Source: Pseudomonadota bacterium (GTDB taxonomy: Bacteria; Pseudomonadota; Gammaproteobacteria; Burkholderiales; Burkholderiaceae_F). From it: 64,000 nt of DNA. How positions within the stretch are numbered: position 1 is the stretch's first letter; each line of letters begins with the position of its first letter. Both the position numbers and the translations under genes were made by a program. The DNA lies in contig JAKAFN010000001.1 of assembly GCA_021825945.1 (NCBI GenBank), positions 186,001-250,000 of the forward strand, written 5' to 3'. The notes beneath the pieces were generated by a model that did no database searches, had not been told where the DNA came from, and worked only from the letters and a program-made list of their open reading frames with translations. This document shows, piece after piece, positions 8,707 through 17,018 of the stretch.

Positions 8707-9351
8707 ATGGACTATGCACAGCAGCAACGAAATCCGGCACGGCATTGGTTGGGCCTTTCCTTCGTTGCGCTGTTGCACGTCGTGGTCATCTATGCGTTGG
8801 TCAACGGATTGGCGCACAAGATCGTCGATGCGGTGCGTAAGCCGATCGAGACCGTGATCGTCAAGGAAAACGCCCCGCCACCGCCGCCGCCGGCAGCGCC
8901 GCCGCCGCCCAAACTCGACGTTCCGCCGCCGTTCGTCCCGCCGCCGGACATCCCGATCGCGGTTCCGCCGCCGCGCGCAATCACCCAGGTCGTTCACACG
9001 CCGCCGCCGGTTGCGGTTCGCCCGGCGCCGGTTCGCCCAGCGCCGGTCCGCCCGACGCTGGTGGTGCGGACGCGCCCGGCACTGGATCGCAGTTCGTGCG
9101 CCACCACGGAACCGGAATACCCCATGTCATCACGGCGAAACATGGAGGCTGGAACCGTCGTGTTGCGCATCGAAATCGGTACCAACGGCTTGCCGGCGCA
9201 GGTCGATATCGCGCGGTCGAGCGGATACCAGCGCCTCGATGTCTCGGCGCGGGAATGGATTTCGAGTTGCCGGTTCCGCCCGGCCATGGTCGATGGCAAA
9301 CCGGTATTGAGTTGGGTGGCGCAGGCATACACCTTCACGCTGCAGGATTGA
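8707..9351 (+). CDS. tonB: TonB energy transducer
   Basis: This is a 214-residue TonB, which couples the proton motive force from ExbBD to outer-membrane TonB-dependent receptors. A single N-terminal membrane anchor (about residues 14-34, WLGLSFVALLHVVVIYALV, with the His typical of TonB anchors) precedes a proline-rich periplasmic spacer (about 54-118, PPPPP and repeated RPAPV units) that spans the periplasm. The C-terminal TonB domain (about 125-214) has CATTEPEYP, GTVVLRIEIGTNGLPAQVDI, and RFRPAMVDGKPV. It opens an operon with exbB 4 bp downstream, then two exbD genes and a TPR gene. Confidence 0.95.
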   Translation: MDYAQQQRNPARHWLGLSFVALLHVVVIYALVNGLAHKIVDAVRKPIETVIVKENAPPPPPPAAPPPPKLDVPPPFVPPPDIPIAVPPPRAITQVVHTPPPVAVRPAPVRPAPVRPTLVVRTRPALDRSSCATTEPEYPMSSRRNMEAGTVVLRIEIGTNGLPAQVDIARSSGYQRLDVSAREWISSCRFRPAMVDGKPVLSWVAQAYTFTLQD

Positions 9352-9355
9352 GGAA

Positions 9356-10231
9356 ATGGGGAGCATGGGAATGTTCGGCATCTGGTTGGGGCGCGCTGCG
9401 TCGGCAGCGCGGATTTTCGTTTTGGGCGCGGCATTCATTTTGGGATCGGTGGTGTGGGCGCCCCATGCGGTGGCGCAGACTGCAGCCGCCGCCGGCGAAC
9501 CGACGGCGGTTTCCACGCCGCCGGCGACGCCCATGCTGGCCGCGAGCGAACCCGGCAAGGTCGAGGTGGCGAATCCGTACGGACTGGGCGCGCTCTGGAA
9601 AAACGGCGATTTCGTTGCCCGTGGCACGCTGTTCGTGCTGGCGGTGATGTCGTTCGGCAGTTGGTACATCCTGTTCACCAAATTCTGGGAACAGGTGAAA
9701 TTGCTTTCCGAAGCGGCGACCGTACAGAAGAGTTTCTGGACTGCCGACTCCATCGCTGCGGGCCTCGATGGGCTCAAACCGCAAAGCGCTTTCCGGTTCA
9801 TTGCGCAGTCCGGGGTGGAGGCCAACAGTCGGCACGCCGGTCCGCTGATGGAGCGGATCGACCTCAACACCTGGATTTCGCTTTCTATCGATCGGGCGGT
9901 GATGAACGTGCAGAACCGACTGCAGGACGGCCTGGCATTTCTTGCAACGGTGGGATCCACCGCGCCGTTCGTCGGGCTGTTCGGGACGGTGTGGGGGATC
10001 TACCATGCGCTGACCGCAATCGGTATCGCCGGACAGGCGTCGATCGACAAAGTGGCCGGGCCGGTGGGTGAGGCGCTGATCATGACGGCGTTTGGGTTGC
10101 TGGTCGCGGTTCCGGCGGTGCTCGGATACAACCTCCTCGTGCGCCGGAACAAGGTGGCGCTCGAGCGGGTTCGGGCATTCAGTGCGGACCTGCATCTGAC
10201 CCTGCTGGGCGGGTCCGGAAAGGGCCTGTGA
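9356..10231 (+). CDS. exbB: ExbB/TolQ-type proton channel
   Basis: This 291-residue inner-membrane protein forms the pentameric proton channel of the TonB complex. A signal-like hydrophobic N-terminus ending in AVAQ and a short Ala/Pro-rich periplasmic stretch are followed by the first channel helix (LFVLAVMSFGSWYILFTKFW). The two conserved C-terminal helices (FLATVGSTAPFVGLFGTVWGIYHAL and EALIMTAFGLLVAVPAVLGYN) are the signature of the MotA/TolQ/ExbB family. The long N-terminal extension is typical of ExbB proteins of the alpha/beta type and differs from the short E. coli form. It is four bases downstream of tonB. Confidence 0.94.
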   Translation: MGSMGMFGIWLGRAASAARIFVLGAAFILGSVVWAPHAVAQTAAAAGEPTAVSTPPATPMLAASEPGKVEVANPYGLGALWKNGDFVARGTLFVLAVMSFGSWYILFTKFWEQVKLLSEAATVQKSFWTADSIAAGLDGLKPQSAFRFIAQSGVEANSRHAGPLMERIDLNTWISLSIDRAVMNVQNRLQDGLAFLATVGSTAPFVGLFGTVWGIYHALTAIGIAGQASIDKVAGPVGEALIMTAFGLLVAVPAVLGYNLLVRRNKVALERVRAFSADLHLTLLGGSGKGL

Positions 10232-10280
10232 TCTTGCTCCGCCCGGCTCTGCTGCATGCCCGTCCGGATCGGGTTGCCAT

Positions 10281-10712
10281 ATGGCGATAAATCTCGTTCA
10301 AGGCGAATCGGACGGCGATGATGTCGTCTCCGCGATCAATACCACGCCGCTCGTCGACGTGATGCTCGTACTGCTGATCATTTTTCTGATCACCATCCCG
10401 GTCGTCGTCCATACCGTTCCGGTCAATCTTCCCAAGGAGCGGAATCAGCCGCGTCAGATCAAGCCGCAAACGGTGACGATCACAGTCGATCGCGCCGGTG
10501 ATGTGTTCTGGGGGGTCATGCGGATGGCCGACAACGATGCCCTGCTTGCGCATTTGAAGGCGGTGGCCGGGAAGGTTCCTCAGCCGGACGTGCAGATTCG
10601 CGGGGATCTGGACGCGCGCTATGAAGGGATCGGCAAGGTGGTGCTGGATTGCCAGCGCGCCGGCATCGCCAAGGTGGGGTTCGTGATCCAGCCGCCGGCG
10701 AATGGAGGCTAG
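10281..10712 (+). CDS. exbD: ExbD/TolR-type protein, first copy
   Basis: This 143-residue ExbD-family protein sits inside the ExbB pentamer and carries the proton-binding aspartate. The motif INTTPLVDVMLVLLIIFLIT (about residues 17-36) holds the Asp in the single membrane helix. The periplasmic domain follows, with a TolR-like pattern (VTITVDRAGDVFWG, then a C-terminal helix-strand unit). It lies 49 bp after exbB and 6 bp before a second exbD, so both are co-expressed. Confidence 0.94.
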   Translation: MAINLVQGESDGDDVVSAINTTPLVDVMLVLLIIFLITIPVVVHTVPVNLPKERNQPRQIKPQTVTITVDRAGDVFWGVMRMADNDALLAHLKAVAGKVPQPDVQIRGDLDARYEGIGKVVLDCQRAGIAKVGFVIQPPANGG

Positions 10713-10718
10713 ACGAAG

Positions 10719-11147
10719 ATGGCGATGCACCTTGGCGGCAGCGGCAGCGACGAGCCCGACGTGATGGTCGACATCAACACCACGCCGCTCATCGACGTGA
10801 TGCTGGTGCTGCTCATCATGTTGATCATCACCATTCCCGTGCAATTGCACTCGGTCAACCTCGATATGCCGGTCGGGATGCCTCCTCCGCCGCCCAAGCC
10901 TCCGGTGGTGATCCATGTCGACGTCGACTTCGATGGCACGATCTATTGGAACGGGCAACCGGTGGCGGATCGGACGTCCCTCGATGCGCTGCTGCAGGCC
11001 GCGGCCGCACAGCCCGATCAGCCGGAAATTCACCTGCGACCGAACAAGCTCGCGACCTACAAATACGTTGCCGAGGTGCTGGCATCGGCGCAGCGGCTGG
11101 GACTGACCAAGATCGGACTGGTGGGCAATGAACAATTCATGCAATAG
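10719..11147 (+). CDS. exbD: ExbD/TolR-type protein, second copy
   Basis: This second 142-residue ExbD has the same architecture as its upstream paralogue: an N-terminal MAMHLGGSGSDE stretch, the helix INTTPLIDVMLVLLIMLIIT with the essential Asp, and a periplasmic domain with PPPPKPPVVIHVDVDFDGTI. It differs in its Pro-rich linker after the membrane helix. Two ExbD proteins together could build a mixed dimer in the ExbB pore or serve separate tasks, as in Xanthomonas, where ExbD2 is specialised. Its stop overlaps the next gene by 20 bp. Confidence 0.93.
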   Translation: MAMHLGGSGSDEPDVMVDINTTPLIDVMLVLLIMLIITIPVQLHSVNLDMPVGMPPPPPKPPVVIHVDVDFDGTIYWNGQPVADRTSLDALLQAAAAQPDQPEIHLRPNKLATYKYVAEVLASAQRLGLTKIGLVGNEQFMQ

Positions 11148-12411
11148 GAAACATCCGAAACATCGCGGGGTCTGGGCCGGTGTCGTGCTGATGGCGCTCG
11201 TGGGTATGCAGGCCTCGACGCCGGCGCAGGCCGAACCGCCACCGGCTGCGCCGGCACAGCAGGCCGTTCGGGCGCAGGTGGGGGAACCGCTGCGGGCCGC
11301 ACAGAAACTCGCTGCGGAGCGGCAATTTGCCGCGGCGCGCGACAAGATTCGGGCGGCGAGCGCGGTTTCAGGCCTGAGTCCATATGAATCCTTTCTCATC
11401 GAGCGCGTGCGTGCATTCGTCGCTGCCAACAGCGGGGACGAAAAGACGCTCGCAACCTCCCTGACGGCGATCGTCGGCAGCGGGTTTCTCGCGCCGGCCG
11501 ACCAGCTGCGGATGATGCGGGCGCTCGCCGGCACGTACTACCGGGAGAAGCAATACGGCCCCGCGGCGCAATGGGCGGATCGGGTCCTGCATGACGGCGG
11601 CCCCGATCCGGCGATGCAGAATGTCGCCATCGACGCCCGCTATCTGCGCAAGGAATATGGCCCGGCAGCCCAGGCATTGCGCCAGCTACTTGCGGCGGAT
11701 GCCGCGGCCGGGCGCACGCCGTCCGAGGCGCATCTGCAACTCTTGCTTTCCTGTGAGGACCATCTCGGAGATCGCGCCGGCGCCGCGGATGCCCTCGACC
11801 GCCTGCTGACCGCGTACCCCAAGAAGGCATATTGGAACCTGGCGTTGGCGCGGATCGAGAATGATCCAAAATTCCCGGATCGCCTCGGCCTCGATCTTCT
11901 GCGGCTGCGCTTTGCCCTGGGCTTGCTGACGCAGGAATCGGATGCGATGACCATGGCGCAACGGGATCTGCAGGCGGGATTTCCCGCCGAGGCGCAAAAG
12001 GTCGTGGATGCGGCCGTGGCGGGTGGCGTGTTCGGCAAGGGCCCGGCGGCCGCCCGGGAACGGCGCCTGGAGGCGCTCGTGAAAAAGGACTTGGCCGAAG
12101 ATCGGCGCGACCGCGCGCGGGATTCGGTCGACGCGCAGAACGCGCACACCGGCGATGCCTTGCTCAACATTGGGTTCAACGACGTGCTCAACGGCAATGC
12201 CGCGACCGGGCTGGCGCGAATGGAGCGCGGATTGCGCCAAGGCGGTATCGCCCACCCGGAAGATGGGCGCCTGCATCTCGCGATCGCGTACTGGATGGCG
12301 GGTGATGATGCCCAGGCGCTCGCCGCGTTTCGCCGGGTTGGAGGCAGCGATGGCGCTGCCGATCTTGCCCGTCTATGGGCGGCGCATGTCGCGCACCCGC
12401 AACGCGGCTGA
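11128..12411 (+). CDS. Secreted TPR protein of the TonB-ExbBD operon
   Basis: This 427-residue periplasmic or surface protein has a signal peptide (about residues 14-35, AGVVLMALVGMQASTPAQA) and many TPR-like helix pairs, for example PLRAAQKLAAERQFAAARDK, LAGTYYREKQYGPAAQWADR, ARYLRKEYGPAAQALRQLL and AIAYWMAGDDAQALAAF. TPR genes of this type recur after tonB-exbB-exbD-exbD in several proteobacteria, which suggests an accessory part of the TonB machine. The start overlaps the end of the second exbD by 20 bp, indicating translational coupling. Its exact role is unknown. Confidence 0.82.
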   Translation: MNNSCNRKHPKHRGVWAGVVLMALVGMQASTPAQAEPPPAAPAQQAVRAQVGEPLRAAQKLAAERQFAAARDKIRAASAVSGLSPYESFLIERVRAFVAANSGDEKTLATSLTAIVGSGFLAPADQLRMMRALAGTYYREKQYGPAAQWADRVLHDGGPDPAMQNVAIDARYLRKEYGPAAQALRQLLAADAAAGRTPSEAHLQLLLSCEDHLGDRAGAADALDRLLTAYPKKAYWNLALARIENDPKFPDRLGLDLLRLRFALGLLTQESDAMTMAQRDLQAGFPAEAQKVVDAAVAGGVFGKGPAAARERRLEALVKKDLAEDRRDRARDSVDAQNAHTGDALLNIGFNDVLNGNAATGLARMERGLRQGGIAHPEDGRLHLAIAYWMAGDDAQALAAFRRVGGSDGAADLARLWAAHVAHPQRG

Positions 12412-12501
12412 CGCCGGCGGTTTCCCGCCCGCAGTCTCCGAGGAGGGGCGCGCCCTCGCTACAATGCCGTGGTGAAGGGTACCCCACTCCGCGGAGATGA
12501 G

Positions 12502-13815
12502 ATGAAACGCGACCCCCAGGAAACCTTGCGTCCCGCCAAGACCAACGCGGAGCTGATGGCGCGCCGTCGCGCTGCCATGCCGCGTGGATCAGGGCAGGTG
12601 CATGCAATTTTCGTCGACCGTGCGGAAAACGCCGAAATCTGGGATGTCGAGGGGAAGCGCTACGTCGACTTCGCCGGCGGCATCTGCGTGGTCAATACCG
12701 GTCACCGGCATCCCAACGTAGTGGCTGCGGTGCAGGCCCAGCTCGGTCGGTTCACGCACACGGCATTTCAGTTGCTCGCATACGAACCGCTGGTCGAGTT
12801 GGCGGAACGCTGCAACGCGCTGGCTCCGGGGGACGCGCCGAAAAAGTCCTTCTTCGCCACGACGGGTGCCGAGGCGGTGGAGAATGCCGTCAAGATCGCG
12901 CGGGGCTACACCGGCCGGCCGGGGTTGATCGCCTTCAGTGGCGGGTTCCACGGGCGCACGATGATGACCTTGTCGTTGACCGGAAAGGTTGCGCCGTACA
13001 AGACGGGAATCGGGCCGTTTCCCGGCGAGGTGTACCACGCCCGGTTTCCCAACCCGTTGTTCGGCATCGGTGTCGAAGACGCGCTGGCCTCGATCGAGCA
13101 TCTTTTCCGCAACGATATCGGCCCCGAGCGTGTGGCCGCGATCATCGTCGAGCCGGTGCAGGGTGAGGGTGGGTTTTACGTCGCACCGTTCGAATTTCTG
13201 CGCGCACTGCGCGAATTATGCGATCGGCATGGCATCCTGCTGATTGCCGACGAGATCCAGAGCGGTGCGGGCCGCACCGGAACTTGGTTCGCGATCGAGC
13301 ATTCGGGCGTGGTGCCGGATCTGATCACGATGGCGAAATCGATGGCGGGCGGCTTCCCGATCTCCGGCGTCACCGGCCGCGCGGACATCATGGATGCGCT
13401 GGGACCCGGCGCGCTGGGGGGGACCTACGGCGGCAATCCTCTGGCGGCGGCGGCGGCATTGGAAGTTCTCGACGTGTTCGAGCAGGAGGGTCTGCTCGCA
13501 CGGGCCCGGGTGGTCGGTGAACGCTTGCGTGCCGGACTGGAGCGCATTGCCGCCCGACACGCTTGCGTGGGAGATGTCCGCGGCCTGGGCGCGATGATCG
13601 CGGCCGAGTTGTTCGACGGGGGGAGCCGCGATGCGCCTGCGACCGAACGGACGGCGCGCATCGTCGCCGAAGCCGCCCGGCGCGGGCTGGTGCTCCTTTC
13701 GGCCGGATCGAATTCCAACGTGCTGCGGATCATGGTGCCGCTCACTGCAAGCGATGCGATCCTCGACGAAGGCTTGCGGATCCTGGAAGAGACATTCGAC
13801 GCCGTCGCGGTGTGA
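12502..13815 (+). CDS. gabT: 4-aminobutyrate aminotransferase (PLP class III)
   Basis: This 437-residue class III aminotransferase most likely moves the amino group of GABA (or a close omega-amino acid) to 2-oxoglutarate. Motifs include DFAGGICVVNTGHRHP, the PLP-phosphate loop FFATTGAEAVENAVKIAR, the aromatic stacking FSGGFHGRT, VEPVQGEGGFYV, the cofactor Asp in LLIADEIQSGAGRTG, the Schiff-base lysine in TMAKSMAGGFPISG, and the substrate arginine region GNPLAAAAAL. ATG 12502 has GGAG five bases upstream; the in-frame ATG at 12469 is less likely. No succinate-semialdehyde dehydrogenase is next to it, so the substrate is inferred from family motifs only. Confidence 0.88.
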   Translation: MKRDPQETLRPAKTNAELMARRRAAMPRGSGQVHAIFVDRAENAEIWDVEGKRYVDFAGGICVVNTGHRHPNVVAAVQAQLGRFTHTAFQLLAYEPLVELAERCNALAPGDAPKKSFFATTGAEAVENAVKIARGYTGRPGLIAFSGGFHGRTMMTLSLTGKVAPYKTGIGPFPGEVYHARFPNPLFGIGVEDALASIEHLFRNDIGPERVAAIIVEPVQGEGGFYVAPFEFLRALRELCDRHGILLIADEIQSGAGRTGTWFAIEHSGVVPDLITMAKSMAGGFPISGVTGRADIMDALGPGALGGTYGGNPLAAAAALEVLDVFEQEGLLARARVVGERLRAGLERIAARHACVGDVRGLGAMIAAELFDGGSRDAPATERTARIVAEAARRGLVLLSAGSNSNVLRIMVPLTASDAILDEGLRILEETFDAVAV

Positions 13816-13855
13816 ATCCGCAGCGGGTGCGCGCCGCGCGTCGAAACGCTACTGT

Positions 13856-13869
13856 TTGACCTAGGTCAT
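13856..13869 (+). promoter_or_regulatory. FNR-type site at class II spacing
   Basis: TTGACCTAGGTCAT includes a perfect 12-bp palindrome (TGACCTAGGTCA) and fits the FNR/ANR/DNR pattern TTGAN-N4-NTCAA with one end mismatch. Its centre (13862.5) is about 41 bp from the expected start of a transcript whose -10 would be CACAAT at 13891-13896. That is the classic spacing for class II activation by FNR or CRP-type regulators. No protein gene follows on this strand before the terminator at 14067. Confidence 0.5.
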
Positions 13870-13902
13870 GCCGAGTCCGGCGGCGCTTGTCACAATGCAC
13901 TC

Positions 13903-14102
13903 GACGGGCTGTTCCCGGTTTTGGCTGGCACTCTTTCCCATGTGCCAGCGGTTCGTCAGGGGATGCGCCAGCGAATCTGCGCATTCCCGGGCGAGTCAGA
14001 AAGGCCCTGGCAACGGGGCCTTTCGTTGCGTGTGGTGCTGCGCCCTGGATGGGTGCGTTTCTTTTCCGGGTGCGTTCGCAAGAACGCACCCGTTTTCTTT
14101 TT
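13903..14102 (+). ncRNA. Candidate small RNA under an FNR-type site
   Basis: The 340-bp gap between gabT and convergent purU contains no credible protein gene but is organised like an independent transcription unit. It has an FNR-like box (13856-13869), a CACAAT -10 at 13891-13896, then about 200 nt ending in a strong intrinsic terminator. Inside are a GGCTGGCAC...GTGCCAGC stem near 13921-13946 and a perfect 9-bp hairpin (GAAAGGCCC / GGGCCTTTC, 13999-14024). The stems are G/C-rich, as in structured RNAs. I found no match to 6S, 4.5S, RNase P or tmRNA sequence features that I know. The start is inferred from promoter spacing only. Confidence 0.45.
14067..14102 (+). terminator. Strong intrinsic terminator
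   Basis: A perfect 11-bp stem (CGGGTGCGTTC / GAACGCACCCG) closed by a stable GCAA tetraloop is followed by TTTTCTTTTT. It ends plus-strand transcription from gabT and/or the candidate small RNA before the convergent purU. Confidence 0.92.
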
Positions 14103-14157
14103 GCCGCACGCATCGGCCCCGGCGTCCAGGACGGCGGTCGTTACGCGAACCGTCTCG

Positions 14158-15027
14158 TCACGCAAAAACGATGGTCTTGTTGCCGTCGATGAACACGCGA
14201 TCTTCCAGGTGATGCCGGAGTGCGCGTGCCAGCACGGCCGCTTCGATATCGCGGCCCAGCGCTTCCATTTCTGCGATGGAGTGTCGGTGATCGACCGGGC
14301 GTACGTCCTGTTCGATGATCGGCCCTTCGTCGAGGTCGCTGGTCACATAGTGTGCGGTGGCGCCGATCCGCTTGACGCCTCGGGCATGTGCTTGCGCATA
14401 GGGCGAACCGCCCTTGAAACTGGGTAGGAACGAATGGTGGATGTTGATGCAACGACCGATGAAGTCGCGTGTGAACCGGTCGCTCAGGATCTGCATATAG
14501 CGTGCCAGCACGACGACATCGGTTGCCGTGTCGGCAATGAGGCGCCGCAGCGCTCCTTCCTGCGCCATCTTGTCTCCCCCCACGATCGGCAGATGATGAA
14601 ACGCCACCCCCGCGCGGGCGGCAACCGGTTCCAGCAAGGCGTGATTGGATGCGATTCCCGCGATGGTCATGGGCAATTCGCCCAACTCCCACCGATAGAG
14701 CAGGTCGCGCAGACAATGATCGACTTTCGAGACGAGCAGCAGCGCGCGGTAGGGGCGATCGTTGCGCCGGAGTGTCCAGTCCATCGAAAACCGGCTCGCG
14801 GTGTCGTGGAAATCGTTGTCGAGGACGGCGCCGGAAAAATCGGGCGGCACCACAAATACGCAACGCAGGAAGAACCGCCGGGTTTCCGCGTCATCGTACT
14901 GCGACAACTCGGTGATATCGAACTGCCGGATCGCCAAGTGGTGAGTGATTGCCGCGATGAGTCCGGTCGTCGCCGGGCACGTCACGCGCAACGTGTAGCT
15001 GTTCGCCGTCTGGGTGGAGTACGCCAT
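14158..15027 (-). CDS. purU: Formyltetrahydrofolate deformylase
   Basis: This is the 289-residue PurU, which hydrolyses 10-formyl-THF to formate and THF, balancing one-carbon pools and feeding formate to PurT. The N-terminal ACT domain (about 8-90, LRVTCPATTGLIAAITHHLA) is followed by a formyltransferase-like catalytic domain. The latter has ASNH, HHLPIVGGDK, VVLARYMQILS, the catalytic region CINIHHSFLPSFKGG (Asn/His), IGATAHYVTSDLDEGPII with the catalytic Asp, and a C-terminal HHLEDRVFIDGNKTIVF. Length and motifs match the family closely. It has its own promoter region shared with tRNA-Met upstream. Confidence 0.96.
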   Translation of the reverse strand: MAYSTQTANSYTLRVTCPATTGLIAAITHHLAIRQFDITELSQYDDAETRRFFLRCVFVVPPDFSGAVLDNDFHDTASRFSMDWTLRRNDRPYRALLLVSKVDHCLRDLLYRWELGELPMTIAGIASNHALLEPVAARAGVAFHHLPIVGGDKMAQEGALRRLIADTATDVVVLARYMQILSDRFTRDFIGRCINIHHSFLPSFKGGSPYAQAHARGVKRIGATAHYVTSDLDEGPIIEQDVRPVDHRHSIAEMEALGRDIEAAVLARALRHHLEDRVFIDGNKTIVFA

Positions 15028-15074
15028 CGGGACAAGGTCTGCCCCTCGGAGCGGAGGAGCGATCGGAATAAGGG

Positions 15075-15151
15075 TGGTGGCGGATCAGGGACTCGAACCC
15101 CGGACACAAGGATTATGATTCCTCTGCTCTAACCAGCTGAGCTAATCCGCC
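15075..15151 (-). tRNA. tRNA with CAU anticodon, probably tRNA-Met
   Basis: This 77-nt cloverleaf has an encoded CCA. The acceptor arm is GGCGGAT/ATCCGCC, the D-arm GCTC/GAGC, the anticodon stem GAGGA/TCCTT with loop ATCATAA (anticodon CAT), and the T-arm CGGGG-TTCGAGT-CCCTG. The acceptor is fully paired and lacks the C1-A72 mismatch of initiator tRNA, so it is either elongator tRNA-Met or tRNA-Ile2 (lysidine-modified). The sequence looks closer to elongator Met, but this was not tested. Confidence 0.85.
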
Positions 15152-15256
15152 GAAGGCTGCGGAGTATAGCCGAACTGTGCGGTGCGCGCTCGGCGGGCGC
15201 CGCTTCGCTCCTACCGGGAGCAGGCTTGACGCCGGGCGTGAAGGAAATTACAGTAA

Positions 15257-15276
15257 TACTGGATTTTCATTCAGTA
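15257..15276 (+). promoter_or_regulatory. LexA (SOS) box upstream of recA
   Basis: TACTGGATTTTCATTCAGTA keeps the CTG-N10-CAG core and the outer TA/TA of the proteobacterial LexA operator, with perfect 5-bp arms (TACTG/CAGTA). It lies 20 bp before the recA start, where repressor binding would block transcription until DNA damage. Confidence 0.82.
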
Positions 15277-15296
15277 TCGCCTCGGCGGGGGGAATC

Positions 15297-16346
15297 ATGG
15301 ACGACGGAAGGAGCGCCTTCGTGGCGGAAAACAAGGAACGGCAGAAGGCGCTCGCGGCTGCGCTGGCGCAAATCGAGAAACAGTTCGGCAAGGGGTCGAT
15401 CATGCGCCTCGCCGATGGCGAGGTCGTGGAGGACATCCAGACGGTATCCACCGGATCGCTGGGTCTGGATATCGCGCTGGGCGTCGGCGGCCTGCCGCGC
15501 GGGCGCGTGGTGGAGATCTACGGGCCGGAATCCTCCGGCAAGACCACGCTTACGCTGCAGGTGATCGCCGAGATGCAGAAGATGGGCGGCACCTGTGCGT
15601 TCATCGACGCTGAGCACGCGCTCGATTCCCAGTACGCGCAGAAACTCGGCGTCAATCTCCAGGATCTGTTGATTTCCCAGCCCGACACCGGTGAACAGGC
15701 GTTGGAGATCGTCGACGCCTTGGTGCGCTCCGGGTCGGTCGACCTGATCGTGGTCGATTCCGTCGCGGCGCTCACGCCCAAGGCGGAAATCGAGGGCGAG
15801 ATGGGCGATGCGCTCCCCGGCCTGCAGGCACGCCTGATGAGTCAGGCACTGCGCAAGCTTACCGCGACCATCAAGCGCAGCAACTGCCTGGTGATTTTCA
15901 TCAATCAGATCCGCATGAAGATCGGCGTGATGTTCGGCAATCCCGAGACCACGACGGGAGGCAATGCCTTGAAGTTCTATGCCTCCGTGCGCCTGGATAT
16001 CCGTCGCATCGGCTCGATCAAGAAGGGCGACGAAGTGATCGGTTCGGAAACCCGAGTCAAGGTCGTCAAGAACAAAGTGGCGCCGCCGTTCAAACAGGCC
16101 GAATTCGACATTCTCTATGGCGAGGGAATTTCCCGGGAAGGTGAAATTCTCGACATCGGCAGCCAGCAGAGCGTCGTGGAGAAGTCGGGTGCCTGGTATG
16201 CCTACGGCGGCGATCGGATCGGTCAAGGCAAGGACAATGCTCGCGAATTCCTGCGCGCCAACCCCGATATCGCGATCGAGATCGAAAACAAGATTCGAGA
16301 GCGTCTCGGCATTACGCCCCGTGCCGCTGTGGAAGAACAGGAGTAG
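15297..16346 (+). CDS. recA: Recombinase RecA
   Basis: This 349-residue RecA polymerises on single-stranded DNA, catalyses strand exchange and stimulates LexA self-cleavage. Motifs are the Walker [14 protein letters not shown], the catalytic Glu in FIDAEHALD, Walker [11 protein letters not shown], loop L1 [17 protein letters not shown], loop L2 with [18 protein letters not shown], and the C-terminal domain after [17 protein letters not shown] 15297 follows a purine-rich GGGGGGAA stretch; the longer in-frame start would run through the LexA box. The sequence is of betaproteobacterial type. recX follows after 8 bp in the usual SOS operon. Confidence 0.98.
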   Translation: MDDGRSAFVAENKERQKALAAALAQIEKQFGKGSIMRLADGEVVEDIQTVSTGSLGLDIALGVGGLPRGRVVEIYGPESSGKTTLTLQVIAEMQKMGGTCAFIDAEHALDSQYAQKLGVNLQDLLISQPDTGEQALEIVDALVRSGSVDLIVVDSVAALTPKAEIEGEMGDALPGLQARLMSQALRKLTATIKRSNCLVIFINQIRMKIGVMFGNPETTTGGNALKFYASVRLDIRRIGSIKKGDEVIGSETRVKVVKNKVAPPFKQAEFDILYGEGISREGEILDIGSQQSVVEKSGAWYAYGGDRIGQGKDNAREFLRANPDIAIEIENKIRERLGITPRAAVEEQE

Positions 16347-16354
16347 CGAGGGCG

Positions 16355-16951
16355 GTGAGGCTCGCCATGCCGTTTCGCGCGCGCGCGCCCTTGCCGTTGC
16401 CGGATGGGGGCGACTCCTCCCGCCCTGATCCCCGTATACGGTCGCAGGAAGGCGGCCGGCGCGTAGCGTCTCGCAAGTCGCCATGGCAAATCGCCCTCCT
16501 CGCCTTGGCCCGTCGCGAATACGGCCGCACCGAACTGGAGCGACTGTTATTCCGGAAATTGGGGGGCGGGGCGGAGGCGGAGATCGAGTCCGCCGCGGAA
16601 ACGACTTCGGCGGAGATCGCACACACGCTCGACCGATTGCAAGAGCAGGGCTTCCTGTCCGACGCCCGCATGGCGCAGGCCTGGGCCAGGTCGCGCGGTG
16701 CACGCTATGGGCGCCTGCGCCTTCGCCAGGAACTCGCATGGAAAGGGGTGGACGACACGGCGATCTCGGCCGCACTGCCCTCCGCCGATGAGGATGGACG
16801 GGCGGCGCTGGCGCTTTGGCGGAAAAAGTTCGGACGACCCGCCGAAACGCCGCAGGAGCGAGCCCGGCAGGGTCGCTTCCTGGTTGCTCGCGGCTTCGAT
16901 GCCGAAATCGTTCGCCGGATCGTGAATGGATCGGCGAGCGACGCAACCTGA
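16355..16951 (+). CDS. recX: RecA-inhibiting regulatory protein RecX
   Basis: RecX binds RecA filaments and limits their growth. The 198-residue product has the three-helix repeats of the family: ALLALARREYGRTELERLL (about 48-66), TLDRLQEQGFLSDARMAQAWARSRGARYGR with the conserved F-L-D/S-D and R-YG pattern, and a third repeat ending in ARGFDAEIVRRIV. The first about 40 residues are Arg/Pro-rich and poorly conserved, so the true start may lie further in. It is 8 bp after recA and co-transcribed with it. Confidence 0.92.
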   Translation: MRLAMPFRARAPLPLPDGGDSSRPDPRIRSQEGGRRVASRKSPWQIALLALARREYGRTELERLLFRKLGGGAEAEIESAAETTSAEIAHTLDRLQEQGFLSDARMAQAWARSRGARYGRLRLRQELAWKGVDDTAISAALPSADEDGRAALALWRKKFGRPAETPQERARQGRFLVARGFDAEIVRRIVNGSASDAT

Positions 16952-16966
16952 GTTTTTCCAGGTTGC
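16943..16966 (+). terminator. Hairpin at the recX stop
   Basis: GCAACCTG / CAGGTTGC form an 8-bp perfect stem with an 8-nt T-rich loop over the recX stop codon. There is no T run after it, so termination is only possible, not clear. Confidence 0.35.
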
Positions 16967-17018
16967 AAACGTCCTTTAGTATTGGGGTCTACCCGCATGA
17001 GCGGAGTGGAGCCCTTTC

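Noticed and set aside
13861..13896. Ordinary sigma-70 promoter using TTGACC and CACAAT in the gabT-purU gap
   Set aside because: The spacing is 29 bp, too long for a -35/-10 pair; it fits a regulator site plus -10 better.
15267..16946. Long open frame (559 codons) antisense to recA-recX
   Set aside because: It is the shadow of two well-supported genes; it has no motifs and arises from high GC and codon bias.
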